From: CAYJAD01 sp964370305
GTDB taxonomy: Bacteria; Desulfobacterota; Desulfovibrionia; Desulfovibrionales; Desulfovibrionaceae
Direction: 5' to 3'
DNA: 17,609 nt
NCBI GenBank assembly: GCA_964370305.1
Contig: CAYJIU010000038.1
Location: 1-17,609 of the forward strand
The notes under the pieces were generated by a model. The model did not search any database, had not been told where the DNA came from, and saw nothing but the letters and a program-made list of their open reading frames with translations. Positions 1-7,539 of this stretch are shown piece after piece. Positions within the stretch are counted from its first letter, which is position 1. Every line of letters begins with the position of its first letter. The position numbers and the translations under genes were made by a program.

Positions 1-14
1 TTTAGTTTGATGAC

Positions 15-35
15 AAACCCCACTTCGTGGGTTTT
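15..35 (+). terminator. Terminator-like hairpin at left edge
   Basis: CCCAC (19-23) and GTGGG (27-31) form a 5-bp stem around a TTC loop. Three further A-T pairs lie beyond one C/T mismatch, and a TTTT run follows at 32-35. It could end a gene lying left of the window, which is not visible. The stem is short, so the call is moderate. The bases from 34 onward can alternatively pair with 93-100. Confidence 0.4.
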
Positions 36-93
36 GCGCCGCTATTGTCAGCAAAACTGCCAAGCGGAAAGGCACGAAAATCAATTGCTTAAC

Positions 94-120
94 GGCGCAA
101 GTAAATTGCGCCTAATTTAT
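94..120 (+). promoter_or_regulatory. Leader hairpin upstream of the M24 operon
   Basis: GGCGCAA (94-100) and TTGCGCC (106-112) make a perfect 7-bp stem with a 5-nt GTAAA loop, followed by the AT-rich TAATTTAT. A second TTGCGCC lies at 34-40, so 94-100 can pair with either side but not both. It might be a terminator of an upstream transcript or an attenuator for the M24 genes. The remaining leader up to 166 shows no RNA gene that I recognise. Confidence 0.35.
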
Positions 121-166
121 CGAGTACTCAAGCGATGAAAAAGTATATGCATCAAAAGGAAAATGT

Positions 167-1399
167 ATGGATAAAGCTTTGCAATATATAGAAGTACTGC
201 CCAAGGATGAAATGGAGCGCAGGCATAATATGTGTCGCACTCTTTGCCAAGAGCTTAGCCCTGATGCTGGTGGATTATTGGTGTTTTCACGCTTAAATAT
301 TTATTATTTAACAGGAACTTTAGGTAACGGTATTTTATGGTTGCCTTTGGAGGGTGAGCCAGTTTTATTTTTACGCTCAGCCCTTAGCCGTGCGCAGGTA
401 GAAAGCCCCATATGTCGTATGTATTTATTTAATGATTTTAGTGATATTTTAGCTATTTGTTCTGAACATAATATACAAATAAGCCCAAAAATTGCTGTAG
501 AGATGGGGGCAGTGCCGTGGGATATGGCCAACAATTTACAAGCAAGCTTTGTGGGGCATAGTTTCATCAATGGCGATATGATTTTAGCTAAAGCTCGATC
601 GCGTAAGAGTGTGTGGGAATTAAATAAAATGCGCCTTGCTGGAGAGAGGCATCACACTGCGCTTTATGAAATATTACCGCAGCGTTTGAAGGCTGGGATG
701 AGTGAGCAAGATGTAGCGCATATTTCATGGGAAGTATTTTTTGGCCTTGGCCATGGAGGTATTAACCGCATGGGTAATTTTGGCGAAGAGTGCTTTTTGG
801 GGCATATTGCCGCGGGGGATAATGGTAACTATCCAAGCCATTTTAATGGCCCCCTAGGACTTATGGGGGAGCATCCATCCACACCATATATGGGGAATTC
901 TAAGAGCTTTTGGCACAAGGGTGGATTGTTAGCCCTTGATATTGGTTTTATGCTTGAAGGGTATCATACTGATAAAACACAAGTTTACTTTGCAGGTAAG
1001 GCTAAAGATATGCCAGACTATGTGCACAAAGCTCATGATGCTTGTATTGAAATTCAAGAGCGCGCCAGTGAAGCCCTTAAGGTTGGGGCCATACCTTCGC
1101 AAATCTGGACGGATGCGAAAGCACGGGCTGAAAGGCTTGGAATAAGTGAAGGTTTTATGGGTCTTGGTAAAAATAAAGTGCCTTTTTTGGGACATGGTAT
1201 AGGCCTTGTGGTGGATGAATATCCTGTGCTTGCTAGCCGTTTTGATGAACCTTTGCAGGAAAATATGACCATGGCCATTGAACCCAAGGTGGGCATTGCC
1301 GGTATTGGTATGGTGGGGGTTGAAAATACCTTTGAGGTAACCCCTCAAGGTGGAAAATCTATCACTGGTCACAATTTTTCCATTGTATGTGTGGAGTAA
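167..1399 (+). CDS. M24 family metallopeptidase (creatinase / Xaa-Pro aminopeptidase-like), intact metal site
   Basis: 410 residues, probably cytosolic (no signal peptide or membrane segment). An N-terminal creatinase-like domain spans about residues 15-150 and a C-terminal pita-bread M24 domain about 155-405. All five dinuclear-metal ligands of the family are visible: D258 and D269 (11 apart, as in methionine aminopeptidase), H343 in a GHG motif, E372 in AIEP and E386 in VENTF. The family hydrolyses the N-terminal bond of peptides, often Xaa-Pro; a creatinase- or dipeptidase-like substrate cannot be excluded. The start is supported by AAGGA at 156-160, six bases before the ATG. Only 2 nt separate its stop from the favoured start of the paralogous next gene, so the two are very likely co-transcribed. 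Family call firm, substrate unknown. Confidence 0.92.
   Translation: MDKALQYIEVLPKDEMERRHNMCRTLCQELSPDAGGLLVFSRLNIYYLTGTLGNGILWLPLEGEPVLFLRSALSRAQVESPICRMYLFNDFSDILAICSEHNIQISPKIAVEMGAVPWDMANNLQASFVGHSFINGDMILAKARSRKSVWELNKMRLAGERHHTALYEILPQRLKAGMSEQDVAHISWEVFFGLGHGGINRMGNFGEECFLGHIAAGDNGNYPSHFNGPLGLMGEHPSTPYMGNSKSFWHKGGLLALDIGFMLEGYHTDKTQVYFAGKAKDMPDYVHKAHDACIEIQERASEALKVGAIPSQIWTDAKARAERLGISEGFMGLGKNKVPFLGHGIGLVVDEYPVLASRFDEPLQENMTMAIEPKVGIAGIGMVGVENTFEVTPQGGKSITGHNFSIVCVE
1393..1396 (+). promoter_or_regulatory. Ribosome binding site deciding the start of the second M24 gene
   Basis: GGAG lies five bases before the ATG at 1402 and overlaps the end of the upstream coding region. This favours 1402 over the upstream in-frame ATG at 1387, which would overlap the first gene by 13 bases and has no comparable site. 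Confidence 0.7.
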
Positions 1400-1401
1400 T
1401 T

Positions 1402-2688
1402 ATGTCGTTTACAGCTCAGCAAATACCACTTCAAGAATTAAATTTACGCCATGAAAAGTGTCGCACGCTATTACGTGAATTAATGCCAACAGCTCAAGGT
1501 ATCTTAATATTTTCACGTACTAATGTATATTATTTAAGTGGAAGTAGGGCCAATGGTATGCTTTGGCTACCTTTGTCTGGCGATCCAGTCTTACTTGTGC
1601 GTAAGGGTGAAGAAAGATGCCGCTTGGAAAGCTCGTTAAAACATATGGCAACTTTTAAATCTTATTCAAATATACCTGATATATGTGCTGGCTTTGGTTC
1701 ACCTTTAAGTACTAACATTGCCGCAGAAATGCGCGCGTTACCTTGGTCTTTAGCGTACATGCTTAAGGAGCGTTTAAGTTCCATTAATTTTATGGATGGT
1801 ACGCACATTCTTAATCAAGCTCGCATCACAAAAACAGCTTATGAAATCGACTTATTGCATAGAGCAAACGAGCTACATTTTACAGCATTTTATAAGGATT
1901 TTTTAGGGAAATCTGACACTCAAAAACATAAAGTATTACATGAACAGTCGCTAAAAAAACTTTGTGTGGGTTCAACTGAGCGTGAAATTGCACACGCGCT
2001 TTGGGCCAACTTTTTTGCCTATGGACATGGGGGGATGTTGCGCATGCATGAGCATGCTCAAGAGGTGTTTTTGGGCAAGATTGCCGTGGGTAAAAATGCT
2101 CTTTATCCATCCCCCATGAATGGGCCCATGGGGCTTGTGGGTGAGCATCCAAGTATACCCTTCATGGGTAATGCCGGTAATGTGTGGAAAAAAGGGCAGA
2201 TTTTGCTTATGGATACTGGATTTATCCATGAAGGGTACCATAGTTCCCTGATTATGACTGCCTTTGCCGGTAAAGAGCAAAATATACCTAGTACGGTGCG
2301 TAAAGCTCATGATTGTTGTTTTGAAGTGCTGGTAAATATTAAGGAAAATTCACTCAACCCCCAAGAATTTCAGCACACTTGGACTAATGCTTTAAGTATC
2401 GCTAAAAAATATGGATTTGAGGCGGGCTTTATGGGTTTGGGACTACCCAAGGCTAGTTTGGCTCAAAGCATGGGCCTTGCTATGGATGAAGGACAAGTTA
2501 TAGGCTCGGAATTATTGCACAATACTGCTGCTAGCTCGGGCTTGGTGTTTAATGCATGCCCCATTATTGCCTTGCCTGAATTTGGCATGGTGGGCATTAG
2601 GCATACTTTTGTGTTAAACGAGCAAGGTAAAGTTGTGGCTTTTGCTAAGCTTGAGCAAAAGCAAGATATTGTTTGTATTGACCAATAG
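1402..2688 (+). CDS. M24-fold protein with degenerate metal site (probable pseudopeptidase)
   Basis: 428 residues from the ATG at 1402. It aligns end to end with the preceding gene and shares FSR.N.YYL.G near the N-terminus, G(E)HPS, MGN and MGLG. It has an extra stretch of about 20 residues after the first third (near residues 164-186). Of the five M24 metal ligands only the first is kept (D271). The others read S282 for Asp, Q355 for His, C386 for Glu and R400 for Glu. A hydrolytic dinuclear-metal centre therefore looks impossible. The open frame is intact and close to the neighbour in length, so it is not a decayed pseudogene. Inference: a regulatory or structural partner, perhaps forming heterodimers with the active paralogue, or a binding protein. 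A creatinase-like metal-independent activity is conceivable but not shown. Confidence 0.88.
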   Translation: MSFTAQQIPLQELNLRHEKCRTLLRELMPTAQGILIFSRTNVYYLSGSRANGMLWLPLSGDPVLLVRKGEERCRLESSLKHMATFKSYSNIPDICAGFGSPLSTNIAAEMRALPWSLAYMLKERLSSINFMDGTHILNQARITKTAYEIDLLHRANELHFTAFYKDFLGKSDTQKHKVLHEQSLKKLCVGSTEREIAHALWANFFAYGHGGMLRMHEHAQEVFLGKIAVGKNALYPSPMNGPMGLVGEHPSIPFMGNAGNVWKKGQILLMDTGFIHEGYHSSLIMTAFAGKEQNIPSTVRKAHDCCFEVLVNIKENSLNPQEFQHTWTNALSIAKKYGFEAGFMGLGLPKASLAQSMGLAMDEGQVIGSELLHNTAASSGLVFNACPIIALPEFGMVGIRHTFVLNEQGKVVAFAKLEQKQDIVCIDQ

Positions 2689-2757
2689 TTGATGCCGAAA
2701 AACATTTCTACGCACTTTTCAGAAAGGCACACAGGCTTCAAATACTCTTTCAGAGTT

Positions 2758-2783
2758 GCCAGAAATGAATTCTGGCTTATTTT
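2758..2783 (+). terminator. Rho-independent terminator of the M24 operon
   Basis: GCCAGAA (2758-2764) and TTCTGGC (2770-2776) form a perfect 7-bp stem with a 5-nt ATGAA loop, followed by TTATTTT. It sits between the convergent M24 operon and the antiporter gene and points to the plus strand. Confidence 0.7.
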
Positions 2784-2792
2784 AGCCGCGTA

Positions 2793-4796
2793 TTAAGCTA
2801 GTTTTTCGCAATTACCTTTTTGGCAAATAAGGTTTGTTACTTCTAGTAAGTTATCTTCCTCACCAAAAAGATATAAGATATCGTCGCGTTGCAAGATCAT
2901 ACCTGCTTGCGGTGAGGGTATCATTTGATCTGCGCGTTTAATGGCAACTATTGTTACGCTGTATTTCTTAGGTAATTCCAGTTCAATAAGGCTCTTACCA
3001 TAAAGTGGAGAGTTTTCTTCAAGTCTAATTACGCGCATGCTAACTTGTGTAAATTGCTCTAAAAAGTCATCCATTCCGCTTACTTCCTGCGAAGTTCTGC
3101 GCATAATAGAATAGTTTTCTTGGCGAATGGTGCTTACCAACTGGTCGATATCTTGTTGCGGGATCATATATTGGTGCAGAACCCTTGAAAATACCTCAAT
3201 GGATGATTCAAACTCTTCGGCCACTACGTTGGAAGCTCCAAGTTTATGCAAAATGCCAACCTCGGCCAAAAAGCGAGAGCGAGCAATGATGCGTATATTG
3301 GGGTTTAGCTTTATGGCCTCGGCAATGGTGGCTTGCACTGCTGCAGGATCTGAAATAACAATGGCTAGCACTTTGGCCTTGGTTATGCCCATATGCTCTA
3401 ATACGGCAGGACGTGAGGAGTCACCATGTTGTATGGGCTCTTTATCGTGATAACGATGAACAGTGTCTGGGTTCATCTCTAATATTTCATAAGGTATAGA
3501 GCAATTTTTAGCTGCGCGGGCTAAATGTTGCCCACTAATACCAAAACCCACAATTATAAGATGATTTTCCAAATGGCTTTTATTAGCTTCGGCGGTATCG
3601 TCTAAAATATGTTCATTTTTTCTGCCCATATATTGGTTAACTTTTTTAGCCAGATGTGGTGCAAAGTGCATCATTACGGGGGTTAATAGCATGGTGATAA
3701 TGCTTAAGGCTAAGAAATTTTGGTATCTTTCATTATCCAATAAGCCTGCATCAAAGCCTTCAAGGGCTAAAACAAATGAAAATTCACCAACTTGAGCTAA
3801 GGTTAGGGCTACAATAATGGCAGTATGCAGGGGATATTTTTGGATAAGCACGGCAGGTAATATAAGTAATGCCTTGATAATAATAAAAATAACCGTAAGT
3901 ATGAGCACAGTGCCAATATTGTTTGCTAAAAAATTTACATCCAAGAGCATACCCACGGATATAAAGAAAATGCTCATAAACACATCACGATACGGCATAA
4001 TACCTGATACAACGCTCATGCTGTATTCTGAGCGTGCTAAGAATAGTCCAGCTAAAAATGCCCCAAGGGATAGCGATAGCCCAAGCCAAGATGTGAGCAA
4101 AGCAAGACCCATACATAAAACTAGCGTGGTCAAAAGTAATAACTCACTAACTCTAGTGCGGACAATGGCAACCATAAGGCGATTTAAACCAAAGTGTACA
4201 AAGAGCAACACGCCACCAAGCACTAATACCACCTTGCCAATGGCCCACATGGCATCAGTAAAAGTTGGGTCTACTTTTCCGCTTAACAAGGGCACAAGTA
4301 GTAGCATGGGGGCAACCATAATATCTTGAAATACAAGGATTGCTAAAGTTAAACGACCCGAAGGAGTGTTGGTAGTGCCTTTTTGTTGCAAAAAACGAAG
4401 CACAATGGCAGACGATGAAAGAGAAATAAGACAGCCCACAAAAATGGCAAAGGCTAGTTCCTCATTGCGAACAAAGGTATAGAGTAAAGTGATAATAGCA
4501 ATGGTTAAGCCAATTTGTAAGCTTCCACCTAAAAATACAGGTTTTTTTAGACGGGATAGGGCGTCGCCTGAAAGCTCCATACCAATGGTAAAAAGCAATA
4601 AAGACACGCCAATTTCTGACAAAACATCAATGGCGTCCATGTTATTTACAACGCCCAATAGAGAAGGCCCGCAAAGTACACCAGTAATTAAAAAGCCAAC
4701 TGTTGCCGGAATACGTATACGTGTACAGACCAAGTTTACGAAAATGGATATAATAAATATGATTATAAGTTCAGTTAACAATGGTGGAATATGCAT
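2793..4796 (-). CDS. CPA2/Kef-type monovalent cation:proton antiporter with RCK (TrkA-N and TrkA-C) domains
   Basis: 667 residues. Residues 1-385 form an inner-membrane Na+/H+-exchanger domain of about 12 hydrophobic segments, with the CPA2 signature VFQD....P and likely transport Asp D158. A TrkA-N/RCK domain follows at about 410-530, with the nucleotide-binding loop GFGISG at 417-422 and acidic E440 ending the next strand, as in NAD(H)-binding Rossmann folds. A TrkA-C domain occupies about 585-660. The expected role is K+ (or Na+) efflux in exchange for H+, gated by a ligand on the cytosolic RCK part. The architecture resembles KefB/KefC/YbaL, but with a TrkA-C domain and no KefF/KefG-type partner nearby, so glutathione gating should not be assumed. 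The ATG at 4794-4796 has only a weak upstream site (AGAGCAAG). A well-formed promoter with a palindrome lies upstream. Ion specificity unknown. Confidence 0.93.
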   Translation of the reverse strand: MHIPPLLTELIIIFIISIFVNLVCTRIRIPATVGFLITGVLCGPSLLGVVNNMDAIDVLSEIGVSLLLFTIGMELSGDALSRLKKPVFLGGSLQIGLTIAIITLLYTFVRNEELAFAIFVGCLISLSSSAIVLRFLQQKGTTNTPSGRLTLAILVFQDIMVAPMLLLVPLLSGKVDPTFTDAMWAIGKVVLVLGGVLLFVHFGLNRLMVAIVRTRVSELLLLTTLVLCMGLALLTSWLGLSLSLGAFLAGLFLARSEYSMSVVSGIMPYRDVFMSIFFISVGMLLDVNFLANNIGTVLILTVIFIIIKALLILPAVLIQKYPLHTAIIVALTLAQVGEFSFVLALEGFDAGLLDNERYQNFLALSIITMLLTPVMMHFAPHLAKKVNQYMGRKNEHILDDTAEANKSHLENHLIIVGFGISGQHLARAAKNCSIPYEILEMNPDTVHRYHDKEPIQHGDSSRPAVLEHMGITKAKVLAIVISDPAAVQATIAEAIKLNPNIRIIARSRFLAEVGILHKLGASNVVAEEFESSIEVFSRVLHQYMIPQQDIDQLVSTIRQENYSIMRRTSQEVSGMDDFLEQFTQVSMRVIRLEENSPLYGKSLIELELPKKYSVTIVAIKRADQMIPSPQAGMILQRDDILYLFGEEDNLLEVTNLICQKGNCEKLA

Positions 4797-4839
4797 ATCT
4801 TGCTCTAATATTTTAGTATTTTTACTTGCTCCTTATGCT

Positions 4840-4867
4840 ATTATAACTTGCAATTTTTTGCAATCAA
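4840..4867 (-). promoter_or_regulatory. Putative promoter of the antiporter gene with embedded operator-like palindrome
   Basis: Read on the minus strand, TTGATT (4862-4867) and TATAAT (4840-4845) are separated by 16 bases, about 45 bases upstream of the start codon. The spacer holds the perfect inverted repeat TTGCAA-TTTT-TTGCAA (4848-4863), which touches the -35 box. That is the usual position for a repressor site. The factor is not identified. Confidence 0.5.
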
Positions 4868-4874
4868 AGTCTGC

Positions 4875-4903
4875 TTGTCAAGCTGCCAAAAAGGGGTTAT
4901 TTG
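4875..4903 (+). promoter_or_regulatory. Weak promoter candidate for the carbonic anhydrase
   Basis: TTGTCA (4875-4880) is followed after 17 bases by TATTTG, a poor -10 match. It lies in the 167-bp divergent region shared with the antiporter gene. The downstream ribosome site AAGGA (4949-4953) is 10 bases from the ATG, a long spacing. Confidence 0.25.
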
Positions 4904-4963
4904 TGCATGCACCTTGTAGAAATAAAAAATTTACCCTACTGAGATTTTAAGGATATTTCATTT

Positions 4964-5653
4964 ATGCAGAATTCTAAATCATGTCATACAGAGCCTCATT
5001 TTAGCGATGTTACAAAACGTTTTGCTGCTGGATTTCAACGCTTTCAAAAACATTGGTTTTGCGCAGAACATAATATTTACGCAGACTTAAAGCAAGGACA
5101 ACGCCCGCTTGCTCTTGTCATTGCTTGTTCTGATTCTCGTGTTGATCCAGTAATGCTAACCGACAGCCACCCTGGCGAAATGTTTGTTATTCGTAATGTT
5201 GCAAACTTAGTACCCCCATACTCACCTGACCGTTATTTTCACGGTGTTAGTGCGGCTCTTGAATATGCTGTGCGCCACTTAAAAATTAAGGAAATTATTG
5301 TCATGGGTCACTCCAATTGTGGTGGCATACACGCCTTTATGGAAAAACCAGATGAGGGTGATGAATTTATTAGCATTTGGATGAAAATTATTAAAAGAGC
5401 TAAGGAAGTGGTGGAGGCATTATATCCCAACGCCACTGAGGAAGAGCTAGCCCATGCTTATGAGCAATGGGGGATACGTGTATCACTTGAGAATTTAATG
5501 ACTTTTCCTTGGATTCGTGATGCCGTATATGCCGGTGAATTGCATCTGCATGGTTGGTACTTCGATTTGGATAATGGTCAACTACTTCGCCACGATGATG
5601 ATACTGACGAATTTGTGCCCTTAGTTGATAGTTGTGTAACGGAAGCAAGTTAG
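4964..5653 (+). CDS. Beta-class carbonic anhydrase
   Basis: 229 residues, a normal length for bacterial beta-CAs, with no signal peptide and so probably cytosolic. It interconverts CO2 and bicarbonate using zinc. The zinc ligands C55, H116 and C119 are visible in CSDSR (55-59) and HSNCGG (116-121), and the D57-R59 catalytic dyad is intact. IRNVAN (76-81) and the GV.AALEYAV helix (94-103) are family signatures. The gene stands alone, divergent from the antiporter and convergent with the Msr gene, ending before a strong hairpin. Both this enzyme and the antiporter affect cytosolic pH, but a functional link is only suggested by adjacency. Can/CynT types look alike at this level. No cyanase is adjacent. 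Confidence 0.95.
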   Translation: MQNSKSCHTEPHFSDVTKRFAAGFQRFQKHWFCAEHNIYADLKQGQRPLALVIACSDSRVDPVMLTDSHPGEMFVIRNVANLVPPYSPDRYFHGVSAALEYAVRHLKIKEIIVMGHSNCGGIHAFMEKPDEGDEFISIWMKIIKRAKEVVEALYPNATEEELAHAYEQWGIRVSLENLMTFPWIRDAVYAGELHLHGWYFDLDNGQLLRHDDDTDEFVPLVDSCVTEAS

Positions 5654-5716
5654 TTTACGTTATGCCGCCGCAATGAGGATAAATCATTGCAGTAGATGAA
5701 GATATTCTAGTTTGTA

Positions 5717-5739
5717 TAATGCCCCCAATGGGGGCATTA
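5717..5739. terminator. Bidirectional hairpin between convergent genes
   Basis: TAATGCCCCC (5717-5726) and GGGGGCATTA (5730-5739) form a perfect 10-bp stem with an AAT loop. It lies between the carbonic anhydrase (plus) and msrBA (minus). The U-tracts on either side are poor, so it may act as a transcript-end stabiliser as well as a terminator. Confidence 0.6.
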
Positions 5740-5779
5740 CTATTTACCACAAACTCAAGTTTAGCACGGTTTTTTGATT

Positions 5780-6724
5780 TTATACCTCATCATCAAAACG
5801 CTTTATCCTTAGGTGACAACCACCACGACCAGTGCGTGCGGTGAAGTCTTGATGATAATCCTCAGCCGCGAAAAACGGCACAGCTGGGGAAAGTTCTGTA
5901 ACTACTTCAAGCCCTTTGTTTGTAAGGATATCCATAAGCTTCTCTGCTGTTTTGCGTTGATTTTCATCGGTGTAAAAAATTACACTGCGATATTGTGAAC
6001 CCACATCTGGCCCTTGACGGTTTAATTGTGTAGGGTCATGTATTTCAAAGAAAAATTTTGCCAAGTATTCAAAATTTGTCTTGCTTGGATCATACTCTAC
6101 TTTCACAACTTCAGCATGCCCCGTGATGCCAGTACATACGGCTTCATAGGTGGGGAAGGGCGTTTTACCACCCATATATCCGGATACTACGTTAAGTACA
6201 CCAGGTAACTTTGCAAATCCATCTTCCACCCCCCAAAAGCATCCGCCGCCAAAAAAGGCGACAGCTGGAGGGGCAGCATCGGCAATAAATTTCATGGAAA
6301 TGGAATTTACGCAATGACGAATGTTTTTTTCTGTAAATCCTTCACCTTCAAACACATGTCCTAGGTGTGCATTGCAATTGGCACAAACAATTTCAACCCG
6401 CCTGCCATCGGCATCGGGCAAGCGTAAGATAGCTCCTGCTACGGCATCATCAAAGCTTGGCCAACCGCAATTGGAGTTAAACTTATCTTGTGAATGATAA
6501 AGTGGCGCATCACATCGGCGGCACACATATAAACCCTTATCTTTATTGTCATTATATTCGCCGGTAAATGGTGCTTCTGTGCCCTTGTGAATAATAACTC
6601 GCTCTTCTTCGGGGCTTAGTTCATTTAATTTCATGGTTCGAGCTCCTGCTGCTAGCGCGGATGTAGTTAAAATTACTAGACCAAAACATACAACAAATAT
6701 CGAAAATATATGTATCTTCTTCAT
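5780..6724 (-). CDS. msrAB: Exported bifunctional peptide-methionine sulfoxide reductase, MsrB-MsrA fusion
   Basis: 314 residues from the ATG at 6722-6724. Residues 1-26 form a signal peptide (KK, hydrophobic core, SALA cleavage site), so the enzyme acts outside the cytoplasm. The MsrB domain (about 33-145) reduces Met-R-sulfoxide. It has zinc cysteines C68, C71, C114 and C117, the CGWPSF motif (C86) and catalytic C138 in RHCVNS. The MsrA domain (about 153-310) reduces Met-S-sulfoxide through C162 in GGGCFWG, with a likely resolving C303 near the C-terminus. The B-before-A order is the less common one. An in-frame ATG at 6817 would add 31 residues ahead of the signal peptide and lacks a ribosome site, so I reject it. 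Reducing power would have to come through a thioredoxin/DsbD-type or CcdA-type membrane relay, which is not in the window. The -35 TTGACT lies upstream. Confidence 0.94.
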   Translation of the reverse strand: MKKIHIFSIFVVCFGLVILTTSALAAGARTMKLNELSPEEERVIIHKGTEAPFTGEYNDNKDKGLYVCRRCDAPLYHSQDKFNSNCGWPSFDDAVAGAILRLPDADGRRVEIVCANCNAHLGHVFEGEGFTEKNIRHCVNSISMKFIADAAPPAVAFFGGGCFWGVEDGFAKLPGVLNVVSGYMGGKTPFPTYEAVCTGITGHAEVVKVEYDPSKTNFEYLAKFFFEIHDPTQLNRQGPDVGSQYRSVIFYTDENQRKTAEKLMDILTNKGLEVVTELSPAVPFFAAEDYHQDFTARTGRGGCHLRIKRFDDEV

Positions 6725-6728
6725 AATA

Positions 6729-6735
6729 CTCCTTT
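6729..6735 (-). promoter_or_regulatory. Strong ribosome binding site fixing the msrBA start
   Basis: On the minus strand AAAGGAG precedes the ATG (6722-6724) by four bases. It selects the start that opens with a signal peptide. Confidence 0.8.
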
Positions 6736-6756
6736 GGGTTAGCGTTAATACATAGT

Positions 6757-6784
6757 AAAATAGTATTGATTGCTGATAAGTCAA
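6757..6784 (-). promoter_or_regulatory. Putative promoter of msrBA
   Basis: On the minus strand TTGACT (6779-6784) and TATTTT (6757-6762) are 16 bases apart, predicting a leader of about 25-30 bases. Good -35 match, moderate -10 match. Confidence 0.5.
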
Positions 6785-6857
6785 GGCATAAAATAGCTGC
6801 CACTTAAAACAATACAATCATTTGCTGCACTTGCCTTTAAGGAACTATTGTTATTTT

Positions 6858-6968
6858 ATGTCACAGACATCACCCTTGGTGCTTGAAATCCCGCCCAAAA
6901 AAGCAAAGCCCGCTAAAATAAAAGTAAGCTTCCCTAAAAATGTATTTGAACAAACTGTGATAAAATAG
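6858..6968 (+). CDS. Possible 36-residue basic peptide, unknown function
   Basis: An open frame of 36 codons plus TAG, beginning MSQTSP and ending EQTVIK. It is Lys/Pro-rich in the middle (PPKKAKPAK). AAGGA occurs at 6839-6843 but 14 bases before the ATG, further than usual. No family recognised. It occupies an otherwise empty divergent region between msrBA and yjdM, and the chance of a random short frame is considerable. Confidence 0.25.
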   Translation: MSQTSPLVLEIPPKKAKPAKIKVSFPKNVFEQTVIK

Positions 6969-6989
6969 CTGATTTTAAAGGTATTACAT

Positions 6990-7019
6990 TTGACTTTTAG
7001 CGCAGTTTGCACCTACATT
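6990..7019 (+). promoter_or_regulatory. Putative promoter of yjdM
   Basis: TTGACT (6990-6995) is followed after 18 bases by TACATT (7014-7019), about 75 bases before the yjdM ATG. Four of six -10 positions match the consensus. Confidence 0.4.
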
Positions 7020-7093
7020 CAAGTGGTGATAAAACCTACGTAAACAAAACTACAAAATAAAACAACACCTAACCCACAACTAGCGAGAAAAAT

Positions 7094-7435
7094 ATGAGTA
7101 CAATACCACCTTGCCCTAAGTGTCAATCTCCATACGTATATGAAGATAGTAACTTTTTTATTTGCCCTGAGTGCGCCCATGAATGGAATCAACAAGATGT
7201 AGAAAATGACGAAAGCTCGCTTGTACGTGATGCCAATGGTACGATATTGCAAGATGGTGATACTGTTACCGTTATCAAAGATTTAAAAGTAAAAGGAGCG
7301 TCTTCTGTGGTAAAAGTAGGTACCAAGGTGAAAAACATTCGCTTGGTTGACGCAGACCATGACATTGATTGCAAAATTCCAGGTATTGGCAAAATGGGAC
7401 TAAAGTCTGAATTTGTTCGCAAAGCCATTGATTAA
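7094..7435 (+). CDS. yjdM: YjdM/PhnA-family zinc-ribbon protein
   Basis: 113 residues, the usual size for the family. An N-terminal zinc ribbon uses C7, C10, C24 and C27 (CPKC...CPEC). The C-terminal domain (about 45-113) has the family's DGDTVTVIKDLKVKG and IPGIGKMGLKSEFV signatures. The name phnA (alkylphosphonate uptake) is historical; no phosphonate genes are nearby and the molecular role is unknown. The ribosome site (GCGAGA at 7083-7088) is weak. The gene stands alone and no GC-rich terminator follows it. The 252 bases to the next start are strongly AT-rich. Confidence 0.93.
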   Translation: MSTIPPCPKCQSPYVYEDSNFFICPECAHEWNQQDVENDESSLVRDANGTILQDGDTVTVIKDLKVKGASSVVKVGTKVKNIRLVDADHDIDCKIPGIGKMGLKSEFVRKAID

Positions 7436-7539
7436 AAAAACAGACTAAAATTTTATCCAAAGCAATCAAATTATGCGGCTGTATGTATTTGCTCACGCTA
7501 ATAGTGTTCATTTTAAATATATTCATCATCCTCAAGTAT

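Noticed and set aside
1387..1401. Upstream ATG for the second M24 gene
   Set aside because: It overlaps the first gene by 13 bases and lacks a site, while GGAG is properly spaced from the ATG at 1402.
3127..4950. Plus-strand open frames opposite the antiporter gene
   Set aside because: The minus-strand protein has a complete family architecture with recognisable motifs; the opposite frames have none.
6725..6817. Upstream ATG extending msrBA by 31 residues
   Set aside because: It would bury the signal peptide, has no ribosome site, and would start upstream of the likely promoter; AAAGGAG precedes the ATG at 6722-6724.
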